Source: Marinobacter koreensis
GTDB taxonomy: Bacteria > Pseudomonadota > Gammaproteobacteria > Pseudomonadales > Oleiphilaceae
Reading direction: 5' to 3'
NCBI RefSeq assembly: GCF_023156285.1
Contig: NZ_JAKZAJ010000005.1
Coordinates: 186,001 to 250,000, forward strand
DNA: 64,000 bases
In this document: positions 42,462 through 56,246 of the stretch, piece by piece
How the letters are laid out: each line of letters begins with the position of its first letter
How positions within the stretch are numbered: the first letter of the stretch is position 1
Notes under the pieces: generated by a model
Databases searched by the model: none
Seen by the model: the letters and a program-made list of their open reading frames with translations, nothing else
Told to the model about the DNA's origin: nothing
Translations under genes and position numbers: made by a program

Positions 42462-44260
42462 CTGAACTGAGCCGAATCCGTAACTTTTCCATTATTGCCC
42501 ACATCGACCATGGTAAATCCACGCTGGCAGATCGATTCATTCAGCTCTGCGGCGGACTTACCGATCGGGAGATGGCCGAGCAGGTCCTGGATTCCATGGA
42601 CCTCGAGCGGGAACGCGGGATTACCATCAAGGCCCAGAGCGTCACGCTCAATTACAAGGCCCGGGATGGTGAAGTTTACAAACTGAACTTCATCGATACT
42701 CCCGGTCACGTCGATTTTTCCTACGAGGTATCGCGCTCGCTGTATGCCTGCGAGGGCGCTCTCCTTGTGGTTGATGCCGGGCAGGGCGTTGAAGCCCAGT
42801 CGGTCGCCAACTGCTACACCGCCATCGAACAGGGGCTGGAGGTGGTTCCTGTCCTGAACAAGATGGACCTGCCGCAGGCGGAGCCTGATCGGGTAGCGGC
42901 GGAAATCGAGGACATCATCGGGATCGAGGCATCGGATGCCGTCCGCTGCAGCGCCAAGAGTGGTATGGGGGTCGAGGATGTTCTCGAGGATCTGATCCGC
43001 AAGATTCCGCCGCCCAAGGGAGACCGCAGCGCTCCGTTGCAGGCGCTGATCATCGACTCCTGGTTCGACAACTATCTTGGCGTCGTATCGCTGGTGCGAG
43101 TGATGGAAGGAACGCTTCGCAAAGGTGACAAGATCGTCATGAAGTCGACCGGCAAGGTATGGAACGCTGACAAGGTCGGGATCTTCAACCCCAAGCCGAA
43201 AGACACCGATGTTCTCGAGTCGGGTGATGTCGGGTTTGTGGTGGCCGGTATCAAGGACATCCACGGCGCACCGGTGGGCGACACCATTGTGCACCAGAAG
43301 TTTGCCGAACAGACACCGATGCTGCCGGGGTTCAAGAAAGTGAAACCGCAGGTCTATGCCGGTCTGTTCCCGGTGAGCGCCGATGACTATGACGATTTCC
43401 GGGATGCCCTTGAGAAGCTGACGCTGAATGATGCGTCGCTGTTCTTTGAGCCGGAGAATTCCGACGCCCTTGGTTTCGGTTTCCGGTGCGGTTTCCTGGG
43501 CATGTTGCATATGGAGATCATCCAGGAGCGTCTGGAGCGAGAGTACGACCTGGACCTGATCACCACAGCACCGACGGTAATCTACGAGGTGGTGACCAAA
43601 CAGGGTGAGACCCTGTCGGTGGACAACCCGTCGAGGCTTCCGGATATTGGGTCCATCGAGGAGATGCGCGAGCCCATTGTGGAAGCGAACATTCTGGTGC
43701 CCCAGGAACATCTTGGTAACGTGATTGCCCTGTGCGAAGAGAAGCGTGGCGTGCAGAAAAACATGCACTTCATGTCCACCCAGGTTCAGCTCACCTACGA
43801 GTTGCCGATGGCCGAAGTGGTGATGGATTTCTTCGATCGGGTCAAATCCGCGAGCCGCGGTTTTGCGTCACTGGACTACCATTTCGTGCGTTTCCAGCCG
43901 GCGAACCTGGTACGGCTGGACGTGTTGATCAATGGTGACAGGGTCGATGCCCTGGCGCTGATCGTTCATAAGGAACAGGCGCACTACAAGGGTCGCCAGC
44001 TGATCGACAAGATGAAAGAGCTGATTCCCCGGCAAATGTTCGATATCGCGATTCAGGCCGCGATTGGTAATCAGGTTGTGGCCCGGGTCACCGTGAAGGC
44101 GCTTCGCAAGAACGTCACGGCAAAGTGTTACGGCGGCGATGTCAGCCGTAAGAAAAAACTCCTGCAGAAGCAGAAGGAAGGTAAAAAGCGCATGAAGCAG
44201 CTCGGAAATGTCGAAGTGCCTCAGGAAGCGTTTCTTGCCGTGTTACAAGTTGATAAATAA
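42458..44260 (+). CDS. lepA: Elongation factor 4 (LepA)
   Basis: LepA (600 residues) is a ribosome-bound GTPase that affects initiation and the movement of tRNAs under stress. The P-loop is in [19 protein letters not shown] (9-27), then the switch [12 protein letters not shown] and NKMDLPQA. The C-terminal domain with [25 protein letters not shown] sequence and [37 protein letters not shown] is unique to LepA. It starts with GTG at 42458, the position that gives the normal N-terminus. It heads the lepA-lepB operon. Confidence 0.97.
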   Translation: MTELSRIRNFSIIAHIDHGKSTLADRFIQLCGGLTDREMAEQVLDSMDLERERGITIKAQSVTLNYKARDGEVYKLNFIDTPGHVDFSYEVSRSLYACEGALLVVDAGQGVEAQSVANCYTAIEQGLEVVPVLNKMDLPQAEPDRVAAEIEDIIGIEASDAVRCSAKSGMGVEDVLEDLIRKIPPPKGDRSAPLQALIIDSWFDNYLGVVSLVRVMEGTLRKGDKIVMKSTGKVWNADKVGIFNPKPKDTDVLESGDVGFVVAGIKDIHGAPVGDTIVHQKFAEQTPMLPGFKKVKPQVYAGLFPVSADDYDDFRDALEKLTLNDASLFFEPENSDALGFGFRCGFLGMLHMEIIQERLEREYDLDLITTAPTVIYEVVTKQGETLSVDNPSRLPDIGSIEEMREPIVEANILVPQEHLGNVIALCEEKRGVQKNMHFMSTQVQLTYELPMAEVVMDFFDRVKSASRGFASLDYHFVRFQPANLVRLDVLINGDRVDALALIVHKEQAHYKGRQLIDKMKELIPRQMFDIAIQAAIGNQVVARVTVKALRKNVTAKCYGGDVSRKKKLLQKQKEGKKRMKQLGNVEVPQEAFLAVLQVDK

Positions 44261-44274
44261 CAGAAGGCTTCCGG

Positions 44275-45090
44275 ATGGATATTGATTTTCCCCTGGTTCT
44301 GGTAGTTCTGACCTTTGCGACAGGTCTGATATGGCTGGCGGACAGGCTGTTCCTCCGGGAGCGTCGACTGGCAGCGGCAAGGGCGGAAAGCGGCCAGACT
44401 GCCAATGTGTCTGCCGATACGGCGGGCGCCGAGGAGGTAGAGGAACCGAAGGAACCCTACCTGGTCGATCTCAGCCGCTCCTTTTTCCCGGTATTGCTGA
44501 TCGTGTTGGTGCTGCGCTCATTCCTGGTGGAGCCTTTCCAGATTCCGTCAGGCTCCATGTTGCCGACGCTGGAGGTGGGTGATTTCATCCTGGTCAACAA
44601 ATACGCGTATGGCCTTCGTTTGCCGGTTATCGGCACCAAGATCATCCCGGTGGGTGAGCCCCAGCGCGGCGATATCATGGTCTTCCATTACCCCAAAGAT
44701 GGCGAAACCAACTACATCAAGCGGGTGATTGGTCTTCCAGGAGATCATATCCGGTACAAGGACAAGCAGTTGTACATTAACGGGAAAAAGATCGAGCACA
44801 CCTCCGTGGCGAGGTTGCCGCCGGTGGAGCTGTTGCGGGAGGATCTTGACGGTGTCGAACACGATATCTTCCACAGCCTGGGATGGACTGGCGACCGGGG
44901 TGAGGGTGAGTGGACGGTTCCCGAAGGCCAGTATTTCATGATGGGCGACAACCGTGACAACAGTAACGACAGTCGATACTGGGGATTCGTCCCGGAAGAC
45001 ATGATTGTTGGTAAGGCCTTTGCCATCTGGATGCACTGGAAATCATTCACCACGCTGCCATCCTTTGATCGAGTGGGCGGCATCGAGTAA
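44275..45090 (+). CDS. lepB: Signal peptidase I
   Basis: LepB (271 residues) cleaves signal peptides of exported proteins on the periplasmic side. It has two membrane segments (about 6-24 and 69-87), the catalytic Ser 94 in PSGSMLPT, the catalytic Lys 149 in YIKRVIGLPGD and the conserved MMGDNRDNSNDSRYWGFV. It lies 14 bases after lepA and 21 before the DUF4845 gene. Confidence 0.97.
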   Translation: MDIDFPLVLVVLTFATGLIWLADRLFLRERRLAAARAESGQTANVSADTAGAEEVEEPKEPYLVDLSRSFFPVLLIVLVLRSFLVEPFQIPSGSMLPTLEVGDFILVNKYAYGLRLPVIGTKIIPVGEPQRGDIMVFHYPKDGETNYIKRVIGLPGDHIRYKDKQLYINGKKIEHTSVARLPPVELLREDLDGVEHDIFHSLGWTGDRGEGEWTVPEGQYFMMGDNRDNSNDSRYWGFVPEDMIVGKAFAIWMHWKSFTTLPSFDRVGGIE

Positions 45091-45111
45091 CTCGGACTAT
45101 CCTGGAGTTAA

Positions 45112-45507
45112 ATGATAATGACGAAAAACAATCTCTCCGCACTGGGGCGTCAGGGCGGTGCCTCGGCAATCACGGTTCTGGTTATGGTGCTGTTCTTTGG
45201 CAGCCTTCTGACCCTCGTAATCAAGCTCGGCCCGGTGTATCTGGACGACCTGACCATTCAGGAAGCTCTGGAAAGCCTCGACGGTACCGAGGGGCTGTCG
45301 AACATGGGGCCGGCACAGGTCAGAACCCTGATCAACAAGCGCCTGAGCGTGAACAGTATTCGGGGATTCGACGCCAAACAGATCTCGGTTGAGAAGAATG
45401 GAGAGTTTGTCGTTATCAAGGTCGATTACGAAGTCCGGAACAACATATTCAGCAACGTGGATACCGTGGTCCACTTCAAACACGAATACGAGATGAAGGG
45501 CAAGTGA
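45112..45507 (+). CDS. DUF4845 membrane protein
   Basis: A 131-residue protein with one transmembrane helix (about residues 18-40, [26 protein letters not shown]) and a periplasmic-side domain with [18 protein letters not shown] sequence ([16 protein letters not shown]). It matches the DUF4845 family, found between lepB and rnc in many gammaproteobacteria; the job is unknown. The helix resembles that of pilin-like or secreted-subunit proteins. ATG at 45112 is used; ATG 45118 is better spaced from CTGGAG. Its stop overlaps the rnc GTG by GTGA. Confidence 0.82.
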   Translation: MIMTKNNLSALGRQGGASAITVLVMVLFFGSLLTLVIKLGPVYLDDLTIQEALESLDGTEGLSNMGPAQVRTLINKRLSVNSIRGFDAKQISVEKNGEFVVIKVDYEVRNNIFSNVDTVVHFKHEYEMKGK

Positions 45508-46193
45508 GTTCTCAACCCGATCTGGATCAATTACAGCGGCGTATCGGTTACCAGTTCAAATCACCGGAACGCCTGCTGCTGGCACTGACCCACCGGAGTT
45601 TCGGCAACCAGAATAACGAGCGACTGGAGTTTCTGGGAGACTCCATCGTCAACATGGTGATTGCCGAGTACCTCTACCTGAACTTCGAGAAGGCACGGGA
45701 AGGCCAGCTCAGCCGGCTGAGGGCCCGTATGGTCAAAGGGGTGACGCTGGCGGAAATCGGACGGGAGTTCGATCTCGGACGGTACCTGCGGCTGGGATCG
45801 GGAGAACTCAAAAGCGGCGGCTTCCGGCGAGAGTCGATTCTGGCCGATGCCGTGGAGTCGATCATCGGTGCCATCTATCTCGACAGTGATTTCCACACCT
45901 GCCGTGCTCAGGTCCTGCGCTGGTTTGAACAACGTCTGAAGAACCTGGATTTACAGGATACCCAGAAAGATCCGAAAACCCGGCTTCAGGAATACCTTCA
46001 GTCCCGACAATTTCCCCTGCCGCGCTACGATGTGATCTCCGTAGACGGTGAGGCCCACAATCAAACATTCCATGTTTCCTGCGCGTTACCGTCCCTGGAT
46101 CGCAAGACCACCGGTACCGGAAGCAGTCGTCGTATTGCCGAACAGCAGGCGGCACGCAATGCGCTCAAGGAACTGGGTGTGGAGAATTCCTGA
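45504..46193 (+). CDS. rnc: Ribonuclease III
   Basis: RNase III (229 residues) cuts double-stranded RNA in rRNA precursors, mRNAs and small-RNA pairs. The nuclease domain has [13 protein letters not shown] (38-50) with the acidic metal ligands, and [15 protein letters not shown]. The C-terminal dsRNA-binding domain (about 155-225) has [13 protein letters not shown] and [17 protein letters not shown]. It starts with GTG at 45504, overlapping the previous stop, and its stop overlaps the era start (TGATG). Confidence 0.97.
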   Translation: MSSQPDLDQLQRRIGYQFKSPERLLLALTHRSFGNQNNERLEFLGDSIVNMVIAEYLYLNFEKAREGQLSRLRARMVKGVTLAEIGREFDLGRYLRLGSGELKSGGFRRESILADAVESIIGAIYLDSDFHTCRAQVLRWFEQRLKNLDLQDTQKDPKTRLQEYLQSRQFPLPRYDVISVDGEAHNQTFHVSCALPSLDRKTTGTGSSRRIAEQQAARNALKELGVENS

Positions 46194-47110
46194 TGAATGA
46201 CATTACCCGCCCGGAAAACCCGGACAGTCGATGCGGCTTCGTTGCGATTGTCGGTCGCCCGAATGTGGGCAAGTCGACGTTGCTCAACCACATCCTTGGC
46301 CAGAAGCTCAGCATTACCTCGAGGAAGCCCCAGACAACCCGCCATCAGGTTCTGGGCATCAAGACCGACGGTCCGGTCCAGGCGATCTATGTGGATACGC
46401 CGGGGATGCATGAGGATGAACCACGGGCGCTGAACCGCTACATGAACAAGGCGGCGTCTTCGGCGCTGATTGACGTCGATGTGGTGGTTTTTGTGGTCGA
46501 CCAGATGGCCTGGACCACCGCCGATGAACTGGTTCTGGATAAACTTTCCCGCCTTAAGTGTCCGGTGATCCTGGCGGTGAACAAGGTCGACAAGATCGAT
46601 AACCGGGATGCGCTTCTGCCGCATCTCGATATGCTCTCGAAGAAGCGGGACTTTGCCGAGATCATTCCTCTGTCGGCACTCCGGGAAACCAATCTGGAAC
46701 CGCTGGAACAGGCCGTCGGGCGTTATCTGCCGCAGAGCGTTCACTTTTATCCGGACGATCAGATCACCGATCGCAGCGAGCGGTTCATGGCTTCCGAAAT
46801 TGTCCGGGAAAAGATCACCCGACAACTGGGCGCAGAGCTGCCGTATTCGGTCGCGGTTGAAATCGAGGAGTTCAAGCAGGAAGGCAAGACGCTGCATATC
46901 TCGGCGCTGATTCTGGTTGAACGGGAAGGCCAGAAGAAAATCATTATCGGCGACAAGGGCGAGCGCATGCGGCGGATAGGCCAGGAAGCCCGGACCGATA
47001 TGGAGCGCCTGTTCGATAACAAGGTCATGCTCAAGCTCTGGGTCAAGGTCAAACGGGGTTGGGCCGATAGTGATCGAGCGCTCAAGAGCCTTGGTATGAG
47101 TGATTTCTGA
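46193..47110 (+). CDS. era: Ribosome assembly GTPase Era
   Basis: Era (305 residues) binds the 3' end of 16S rRNA and checks 30S assembly. The GTPase has [15 protein letters not shown] (21-35), the switch [17 protein letters not shown] and NKVDKID. The C-terminal KH domain has [23 protein letters not shown]. It starts at ATG 46193 inside the rnc stop. It is followed by recO, whose ATG is 9 bases past the era stop. Confidence 0.97.
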   Translation: MNDITRPENPDSRCGFVAIVGRPNVGKSTLLNHILGQKLSITSRKPQTTRHQVLGIKTDGPVQAIYVDTPGMHEDEPRALNRYMNKAASSALIDVDVVVFVVDQMAWTTADELVLDKLSRLKCPVILAVNKVDKIDNRDALLPHLDMLSKKRDFAEIIPLSALRETNLEPLEQAVGRYLPQSVHFYPDDQITDRSERFMASEIVREKITRQLGAELPYSVAVEIEEFKQEGKTLHISALILVEREGQKKIIIGDKGERMRRIGQEARTDMERLFDNKVMLKLWVKVKRGWADSDRALKSLGMSDF

Positions 47111-47119
47111 GGCGTGACC

Positions 47120-47848
47120 ATGAGGGAGCCTGAACAGCAGGAGCCCGCCTACGTCCTCCATCGCCGCGCCTGGCGGGAAACCAGCCTTCTGGTGGATGTT
47201 TTCACCCTGAATCGGGGCCGCATGACACTGATTGCCCGCGGCGCGAACAGTGCCAAAAGCCCGCTGAAGGCGCAGCTTCAACCGTTTCAGCCACTGCTGG
47301 TGGACTGGACCGGCCGGGGAGATCTGAAAACCCTGACCCAGGTTGACGTTCGCCCGGGCCCCGAGCTCCGGCGGACCCAGGCTCTATACAGCGGCCTTTA
47401 CCTGAACGAACTCCTGCAGAAAGTCCTGCCGCCGGCAGATCCGCACCCCGCGTTGTTTGCCGCGTATATCGATGCAATTGCCCGTTTGTCAGACGGCGGA
47501 GCCATCGAGCCCGTCCTCAGGGAGTTCGAGCAAACCTTTGCCAGTGCGCTTGGCTATGATTTTGCCTGGGATCAGACGACGGACACCCGTGCACCGGTCG
47601 AGCCTGGCAAAACCTATTGTTATGATCCGGAACAGGGTATTGTCTGCGAGCCCTGTTCCACCGTCCGGTTGCAAGGCCTTCCCGGCGAGACATTGCTCGC
47701 CATTGGGGCAGGTGACCTTGAGACACCGGAGGCCCGGCGAGTGGCCAAAAAGGTCATGCGGGTTCTGATGGACTACCTGCTTCAGGGCAAACCGCTGAAC
47801 AGTCGGGCCCTATTCATGCATCTTCGGGGAGAAAACCATGAATCCTAG
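47120..47848 (+). CDS. recO: DNA repair protein RecO
   Basis: RecO (242 residues) loads RecA with RecR on gapped DNA and anneals strands. The N-terminal OB-fold (about 10-80) starts with [19 protein letters not shown] and continues [15 protein letters not shown]. The C-terminal helical part has the [18 protein letters not shown] segment and a Cys pair ([13 protein letters not shown]). ATG at 47120 has GAGG 7 bases upstream; a GTG at 47114 would add two residues. Its end overlaps the pdxJ start by 11 bases. Confidence 0.95.
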   Translation: MREPEQQEPAYVLHRRAWRETSLLVDVFTLNRGRMTLIARGANSAKSPLKAQLQPFQPLLVDWTGRGDLKTLTQVDVRPGPELRRTQALYSGLYLNELLQKVLPPADPHPALFAAYIDAIARLSDGGAIEPVLREFEQTFASALGYDFAWDQTTDTRAPVEPGKTYCYDPEQGIVCEPCSTVRLQGLPGETLLAIGAGDLETPEARRVAKKVMRVLMDYLLQGKPLNSRALFMHLRGENHES

Positions 47849-48572
47849 AGTACTGCTTGGGGTCAATATTGACCATGTCGCCACCCTTCGCCAGGCGCGC
47901 GGAACCCGTTACCCGGATCCGGTGCAGGCCGCCATCCTGGCAGAAGAAGCGGGTGCTGACGGCATCACGATTCATCCCCGGGAAGACCGGCGCCATATTC
48001 AGGATCGGGATGTGCTGCTGCTGAGAGAAGTCCTGCAGACCAAGATGAATCTGGAAATGGCGGTTACCGACGCCATGCTGGCTTTTGCCGAGCAGGTTCG
48101 TCCCGAGTGCGTGTGCCTGGTACCGGAAAAACGGGAAGAGCTCACGACCGAAGGCGGACTCGATGTCGACGGTCAGGAAACGCGGATTGCCAAGGCCTGT
48201 GAACGACTGAGAGCGATCGGGGCGGAGGTATCCCTGTTCATTGATCCGGATCCGGTCCAGATTGATGCGGCGGTGCGTTGTGGGGCGCCGGTGGTTGAAT
48301 TGCATACTGGCGAGTATGCCGAAGCGAGAACCCCGGAGCAGGAAGACGCTGCCTTCGATACGTTGCTCAAGGCCGTGGCACATGCCCGGAAGAAAGGGCT
48401 GGTGGTCAATGCCGGGCATGGATTGCATTATCACAACACCGAACGCGTTGCGGCCATCGAAGGCATCAACGAACTGAATATCGGCCATGCCATTATTGCG
48501 CGTGCCGTCTTCACGGGGTTGAAGGAGGCTGTGTCCGATATGAAAGCGATTCTGGAGCGGGCGCGACGCTGA
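47838..48572 (+). CDS. pdxJ: Pyridoxine 5'-phosphate synthase
   Basis: PdxJ (244 residues) closes the pyridoxine ring from deoxyxylulose phosphate and 3-amino-2-oxopropyl phosphate. Motifs fit throughout: [56 protein letters not shown], and the C-terminal [15 protein letters not shown] and [14 protein letters not shown]. It is the last gene of the lepA operon and is convergent with barA, 16 bases away. Confidence 0.97.
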   Translation: MNPRVLLGVNIDHVATLRQARGTRYPDPVQAAILAEEAGADGITIHPREDRRHIQDRDVLLLREVLQTKMNLEMAVTDAMLAFAEQVRPECVCLVPEKREELTTEGGLDVDGQETRIAKACERLRAIGAEVSLFIDPDPVQIDAAVRCGAPVVELHTGEYAEARTPEQEDAAFDTLLKAVAHARKKGLVVNAGHGLHYHNTERVAAIEGINELNIGHAIIARAVFTGLKEAVSDMKAILERARR

Positions 48573-48588
48573 CGTCCCCAGGTCCGCC

Positions 48589-51462
<2,874 letters not shown>

Positions 51463-51620
51463 ACCATTTTCCTGAAAATTGCCTGGCCCGCGACTGATCG
51501 CGGGAAAACTTCCCTGTCAGAATAGTTGATCCGGAACGCGTCGGCTGTGGTACCTGTCCCAGCGGGTCCGGAAATTTCAGCGTTTATAGCCCGCGGTCAT
51601 GGATATAGCGAGAAGCCGTA

Positions 51621-51650
51621 TTGGGATGACAGGACCATAACGCGTATGAT
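51621..51650 (+). promoter_or_regulatory. Promoter for cysM
   Basis: TTGGGA (51621-51626) and TATGAT (51645-51650) are separated by 18 bases, 32 bases before the cysM ATG. The divergent barA promoter must lie in the remaining part of the 220-base gap; I see no clear pair there. Confidence 0.42.
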
Positions 51651-51682
51651 TCGGACCCAAAAGTGTACCACAGGGTTTTGTT

Positions 51683-52576
51683 ATGAATTTTCCCACCATT
51701 GAAGATTATGTTGGTCATACGCCGCTGGTCCGCCTGCAACGCCTGCCGGGAAACACCAGCAATGTGATTCTGGCCAAGCTGGAAGGCAACAACCCGGCGG
51801 GGTCGGTCAAGGATCGCCCTGCCATCAGCATGATCCAGGAAGCGGAAAAGCGTGGGGATATCAAACCGGGCGACACCCTGATTGAGGCGACCAGCGGCAA
51901 TACCGGTATTGCACTGGCGATGGCCGCTGCCATCAAGGGGTATCGGATGGTCCTGATCATGCCGGAAAACATGAGTGAGGAACGTCGGGCCTCGATGCGC
52001 GCCTACGGTGCAGAAATCGTCACTGTGACCCGGGAAGAAGGCATGGAAGCGGCGCGGGACCTCGCTCAGACGATGGAGGCCGAGGGCAAGGGCAAGGTTC
52101 TGGACCAGTTCAGCAACCCGGATAACCCGTTGGCCCATTACCGGACGACTGGCCCGGAGATCTGGGAGCAAACCGATGGGCGTGTGACCCACTTTGTCAG
52201 TTCCATGGGGACGACCGGCACGATCATGGGTGTTTCCCGGTACCTGAAGGAACGCAATCCCGACATCCGGATCATAGGTCTTCAACCGAAAGAGGGCGCC
52301 TCGATTCCGGGTATCCGTCGGTGGCCTGAGGCCTATCTGCCGAAGATTTTCGATGCCACTCGTGTGGATCAGGTGCTCGATATTGGCCAGGAAGAGGCCG
52401 AGGACACCATGCGGGCGCTGGCCGCTCGCGAAGGCATTTTTTGTGGCGTGTCTTCCGGTGGGTCCATTGCAGCGGCACTGAAACTGTCCGAACAGGTTGA
52501 AAACGCAGTGATCGTGGCCATTATTTGTGATCGCGGCGACCGCTATCTGTCCACCGGTGTATTTCCCGGCGCCTGA
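51683..52576 (+). CDS. cysM: Cysteine synthase B
   Basis: CysM (297 residues) makes cysteine from O-acetylserine and sulfide or thiosulfate using pyridoxal phosphate. The PLP lysine is Lys 43 in GNNPAGSVKDRPA, with ATSGNTGIALAMA, the phosphate-binding SMGTTGTIMGVSRYL and the GVSSGGSIAAALKL segment. The NNPAGSVKDR form is typical for CysM over CysK. ATG at 51683 fits the family's start. Confidence 0.95.
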   Translation: MNFPTIEDYVGHTPLVRLQRLPGNTSNVILAKLEGNNPAGSVKDRPAISMIQEAEKRGDIKPGDTLIEATSGNTGIALAMAAAIKGYRMVLIMPENMSEERRASMRAYGAEIVTVTREEGMEAARDLAQTMEAEGKGKVLDQFSNPDNPLAHYRTTGPEIWEQTDGRVTHFVSSMGTTGTIMGVSRYLKERNPDIRIIGLQPKEGASIPGIRRWPEAYLPKIFDATRVDQVLDIGQEEAEDTMRALAAREGIFCGVSSGGSIAAALKLSEQVENAVIVAIICDRGDRYLSTGVFPGA

Positions 52577-52600
52577 ATCCCGTCATCGAGAGATTGCAGT

Positions 52601-53950
52601 ATGAGTAGAAGACGCAGGAAGGTCCTGCCGAAAGAGCCCGTTCGTTGTGTCATTGAGACCCTGAGCCACGATGGACGCGGTATCGCCCGTAGTGACGGCA
52701 AGACCCAGTTCGTGGACGGCGCTCTGCCCGGTGAGACGGTCATGGCGAAAATGGTGTCCACCCGTAGCCGGTTCGACGAGCTTCGTGCGCTGGAGGTGCT
52801 GGAATCTGCACCGGAACGGCAAACGCCGCCCTGTGAATTTGCGGATCTGTGCGGTGGCTGCAGTCTGCAACACATGAGCGCAGACGCCCAGATAGGGTTC
52901 AAGGAAAATACCCTGAGAGAGCATTTTGCCCATTTCGGGGGCATTGAACCCGAAGAGTGGGTGCCACCGATGCGTTCGGAAGCCAGTGTCGGTTATCGCC
53001 GCAAGGCCCGGCTGGGCGTTCGTTACGTCAAGGCTCGCGAGTCGGTACTGGTCGGGTTCCGTGAAAAGCGTAACAGTTTCCTGACGGACATCGATCACTG
53101 CGTGGTGATGGATCCCCGGATCGGGGAACGAATACTGCCACTGCGGGAACTCCTCCACGGCATGGATGCGTTCGATCGTATCGCCCAGGTAGAAGTGGCT
53201 TGCGGGGATGACGTCGCCGCCATGGTGTTCCGGAACATGGATGATCTCAGTGATCGGGATCGCCAGGCCCTGATCGACTTTGGCAAGGCCCACGAATTGC
53301 ATATCTACCTGCAGCCGAAAGGGCCGGATACCGTTCACCGGATCTGGCCGGAGTCATCAGGTCCTTCGGATGAGCGCCTGCACTATCGGCTGGAAGAATT
53401 CGACCTCACCATGGCATTTCATCCGATGGACTTTACCCAGGTCAATGCGGGAATCAATCGCAGCATGGTACACCGGGCCGTGGAATGGCTGGATGTTCAG
53501 CCCGGGGAAAGAGTGCTGGATCTGTTTTGCGGCCTGGGTAATTTCACGCTGCCCCTGGCGCGCTGCAGTGCCCAGGTGGTCGGAGTGGAAGGCGATGACG
53601 CCATGGTTGTCCGGGGCCGGGAAAACGCGCGTGCAAATGGTCTGGAGAATGTGACTTTCCATGGTGCAGATCTCCATGGCGATTTTACCGGGCAGAGCTG
53701 GGCGCGTGAGGGTTTTGACAAGGTGTTGATTGATCCGCCCCGATCCGGTGCGGAACAGATCTGTGAGCATCTGACGGCCTTCGGGGCCAGCCGGATTGTC
53801 TATGTGTCCTGCAACCCGGCGACCCTGGCGCGGGATGCGGGTGTACTGGTGCGCAATGGTTATCGTCTGGTACGCGCCGGTGTGATGGACATGTTCCCTC
53901 ATACCACGCATGTAGAGTCCATTGCCCTGTTTGAGCGGATCGAGCGCTGA
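52601..53950 (+). CDS. rlmD: 23S rRNA (uracil-1939 C5)-methyltransferase
   Basis: RlmD (449 residues) methylates U1939 of 23S rRNA with SAM. An N-terminal basic tail and TRAM domain (to about 72) precede the iron-sulfur cysteines Cys 78, 84 and 87 ([12 protein letters not shown]) with a fourth near 167 (DHCVVM). The Rossmann domain has [27 protein letters not shown], and the nucleophile in [13 protein letters not shown]. It lies 24 bases after cysM. relA follows after 58 bases. Confidence 0.95.
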   Translation: MSRRRRKVLPKEPVRCVIETLSHDGRGIARSDGKTQFVDGALPGETVMAKMVSTRSRFDELRALEVLESAPERQTPPCEFADLCGGCSLQHMSADAQIGFKENTLREHFAHFGGIEPEEWVPPMRSEASVGYRRKARLGVRYVKARESVLVGFREKRNSFLTDIDHCVVMDPRIGERILPLRELLHGMDAFDRIAQVEVACGDDVAAMVFRNMDDLSDRDRQALIDFGKAHELHIYLQPKGPDTVHRIWPESSGPSDERLHYRLEEFDLTMAFHPMDFTQVNAGINRSMVHRAVEWLDVQPGERVLDLFCGLGNFTLPLARCSAQVVGVEGDDAMVVRGRENARANGLENVTFHGADLHGDFTGQSWAREGFDKVLIDPPRSGAEQICEHLTAFGASRIVYVSCNPATLARDAGVLVRNGYRLVRAGVMDMFPHTTHVESIALFERIER

Positions 53951-54008
53951 ACGGGGATCGGCGCGGCCAGGGATGGTCGCGGTAAAGAACGGGAACCAGA
54001 AGACCGCT

Positions 54009-56246
54009 ATGGTAAAAGTTCGCGAAGATTATGCTGTAACCGGGGACGGCGAGGTCGACATCGAAAAGTGTGTCAGCCATATCGCCTCCCAAACCCATCT
54101 TGAAGACATTGATCAATTTCGCCGGGCCTGCGAAAAGGCTGCCGAGATTGATCTCCAGGCGTTCCGGGAGGACCGCCTGTGGGCCCCCGGTTCTAGCAGT
54201 TTCCGGATTGGTCTGGAAATGGCCCAGGTACTGGCCGAGCTGCATCTGGATCAGGCCAGTCTGGTGGCTGCGATGCTCTATCGAGCCGTCCGGGAAGAGC
54301 GTGTCCCTCTGGAAGACATCCGCAAGGAATTCGGCGATGAGGTCGCGGGCCTGATCAATGGTGTCCAGCAGATGGCTGCGATCTCGTCTATCCATCACCC
54401 GCTCAAGGGCAATGTACTGGGTCAGAGTGAGGGCCAGCTGGATAACGTCCGCAAGATGCTGGTGACCATGATCGACGACGTTCGCGTAGCCCTGATCAAG
54501 CTGGCAGAACGGACCTGCGCTATCCGGGCGGTCAAGAACGCGCCGGAAGAGAAGCGCATGAGGGTGGCCCGGGAAGTCTTCGATATCTATGCACCGCTTG
54601 CCCACCGGTTGGGAATCGGGCATATCAAGTGGGAACTCGAGGATCTGTCGTTCCGCTACCTGCACGAATCCGCCTACAAGAAAATCGCCAAGCTGCTGGA
54701 TGAAAAGCGCCTCGACCGCGAAGGCTATATCAAACGTGTGATCGATACGCTCCAGAAGGAGTTGTCCGAAGCGGGCATTGCTGGTGATCTTTCCGGCCGG
54801 GCGAAGCATATCTACAGCATCTGGCGGAAAATGCGGCGGAAAGGCATCGACTTCTCACAGGTCTACGATGTCAGGGCGGTCCGCATTCTGGTACCGGAGG
54901 TCAGGGACTGCTATGCCGCATTGGGGATTGTCCACACGCTCTGGCGTCATATTCCCAACGAGTTTGATGATTACATCGCCAACCCCAAGGAAAACGGTTA
55001 CCAGTCCCTTCATACTGCCGTGATCGGGCCGGAAGGCAAGGTCATGGAAGTCCAGATCCGTACCCACAAGATGCATGAGGAAGCGGAGCTGGGTGTGTGT
55101 GCCCACTGGTTGTACAAGGGAACCGACAAGCACAACAAATCGACCGGTTACGATGCCAAGATCAACTGGCTTCGCCAGGTGCTGGACTGGCAGGAAGAGC
55201 TGGGAGATTTGTCCGGGCTGGCAGACCATCTCAAATCCGACGTGGCCTCTGACCGGGTCTACGTCTTCACGCCGGAAGGGCATGTCGTAGACCTGCCTCA
55301 GGGCGCTACCCCGGTGGATTTCGCCTATCGGGTACACACTGAAATTGGGCATGCCTGCCGGGGCGCGCGGGTCAACAGCCGCATTGTGCCGCTGACGTAT
55401 CCCCTGAAGACTGGCGACCAGGTATTTATCCTCACGTCCAACAATCAGGCACCCAGCCGTGACTGGCTGAATCCGAGCCTGGGCTACATACAGACGTCGC
55501 GGGCCCGGGCCAAGGTCACCCACTGGTTCAAGCAACAGGACCGCGGCCGGAACGTCATCGATGGCCGGGCGATTCTCGAGGACGAGTTCAGGCGGTTGTC
55601 GTTGTACGAGGTGGACCTGGAAGAGCTGGCCCGCCGGGTCAATTACCACGGTTCGGAAGACATGTTTGCGGCAGTTGGTGCAGGAGACCTGCGCCCGACC
55701 CACGTCGCCAATGTGGCCCAGCAGATGCTGGAACCGAAGACCGAACAGCTCGACCTGAAACTGACCAGCCATCGCAAGAAACCCTACGACACCGAGTCGG
55801 ATATCCAGATACTCGGGGTGGGCAAGCTCAAGACCCAGGTCGCGAAGTGCTGCAAGCCTCTGCCGGGGGATCCCATTGGCGGTTACATTACTGTCGGCCG
55901 CGGTGTCACCGTGCACCGGTTGGATTGCCTGACGTTTCTGAATCTTCGCGAGTTCGAACCGAACCGTATCATCGAGGTGAGCTGGGGCGGCGCGCCTGCG
56001 GCCGTCTATCCCGTGGACATCGAAATCGAGGCGTATGACCGCTCCGGGCTTCTGCGGGATATCACGCAGGTTCTATCCGCGTCGAAAAGCGATGTCCTTT
56101 CCCTCAACACGCTCAGTAATCGGAATGAGAACACGGCGACCATGAATGTCACCGTGGAAATTTCCAGCCTGGAGCAGCTCGCCCGGTTGCTGGCACAGAT
56201 CCGGAATCTGCCGAATATCATTGACGTGAGGCGCAAACGCGGATGA
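54009..56246 (+). CDS. relA: (p)ppGpp synthetase RelA
   Basis: RelA (745 residues) makes the alarmone (p)ppGpp when uncharged tRNA is in the ribosome. The N-terminal pseudo-hydrolase has lost the HD pair (LYRAVREERVPLED). The synthetase has GRAKHIYSIWRKM, VYDVRAVRILV and EFDDYIANPKENGYQSLHT, with the EFDD charge type found in RelA. TGS (about 400-460, VYVFTPEGHVVDLPQGATPVDFAY), a zinc/helical part and a C-terminal ACT domain (about 665-745) follow. ATG at 54009 gives the family N-terminus; ATG 53973 is the alternative. Its stop overlaps the mazG start. Confidence 0.96.
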   Translation: MVKVREDYAVTGDGEVDIEKCVSHIASQTHLEDIDQFRRACEKAAEIDLQAFREDRLWAPGSSSFRIGLEMAQVLAELHLDQASLVAAMLYRAVREERVPLEDIRKEFGDEVAGLINGVQQMAAISSIHHPLKGNVLGQSEGQLDNVRKMLVTMIDDVRVALIKLAERTCAIRAVKNAPEEKRMRVAREVFDIYAPLAHRLGIGHIKWELEDLSFRYLHESAYKKIAKLLDEKRLDREGYIKRVIDTLQKELSEAGIAGDLSGRAKHIYSIWRKMRRKGIDFSQVYDVRAVRILVPEVRDCYAALGIVHTLWRHIPNEFDDYIANPKENGYQSLHTAVIGPEGKVMEVQIRTHKMHEEAELGVCAHWLYKGTDKHNKSTGYDAKINWLRQVLDWQEELGDLSGLADHLKSDVASDRVYVFTPEGHVVDLPQGATPVDFAYRVHTEIGHACRGARVNSRIVPLTYPLKTGDQVFILTSNNQAPSRDWLNPSLGYIQTSRARAKVTHWFKQQDRGRNVIDGRAILEDEFRRLSLYEVDLEELARRVNYHGSEDMFAAVGAGDLRPTHVANVAQQMLEPKTEQLDLKLTSHRKKPYDTESDIQILGVGKLKTQVAKCCKPLPGDPIGGYITVGRGVTVHRLDCLTFLNLREFEPNRIIEVSWGGAPAAVYPVDIEIEAYDRSGLLRDITQVLSASKSDVLSLNTLSNRNENTATMNVTVEISSLEQLARLLAQIRNLPNIIDVRRKRG

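Noticed and set aside
42449..43768. Minus-strand open frame (439 codons) opposite lepA
   Set aside because: Shadow frame; no domain visible.
46061..47281. Minus-strand open frame (406 codons) across the rnc end, era and the recO start
   Set aside because: It spans three coupled real genes; shadow.
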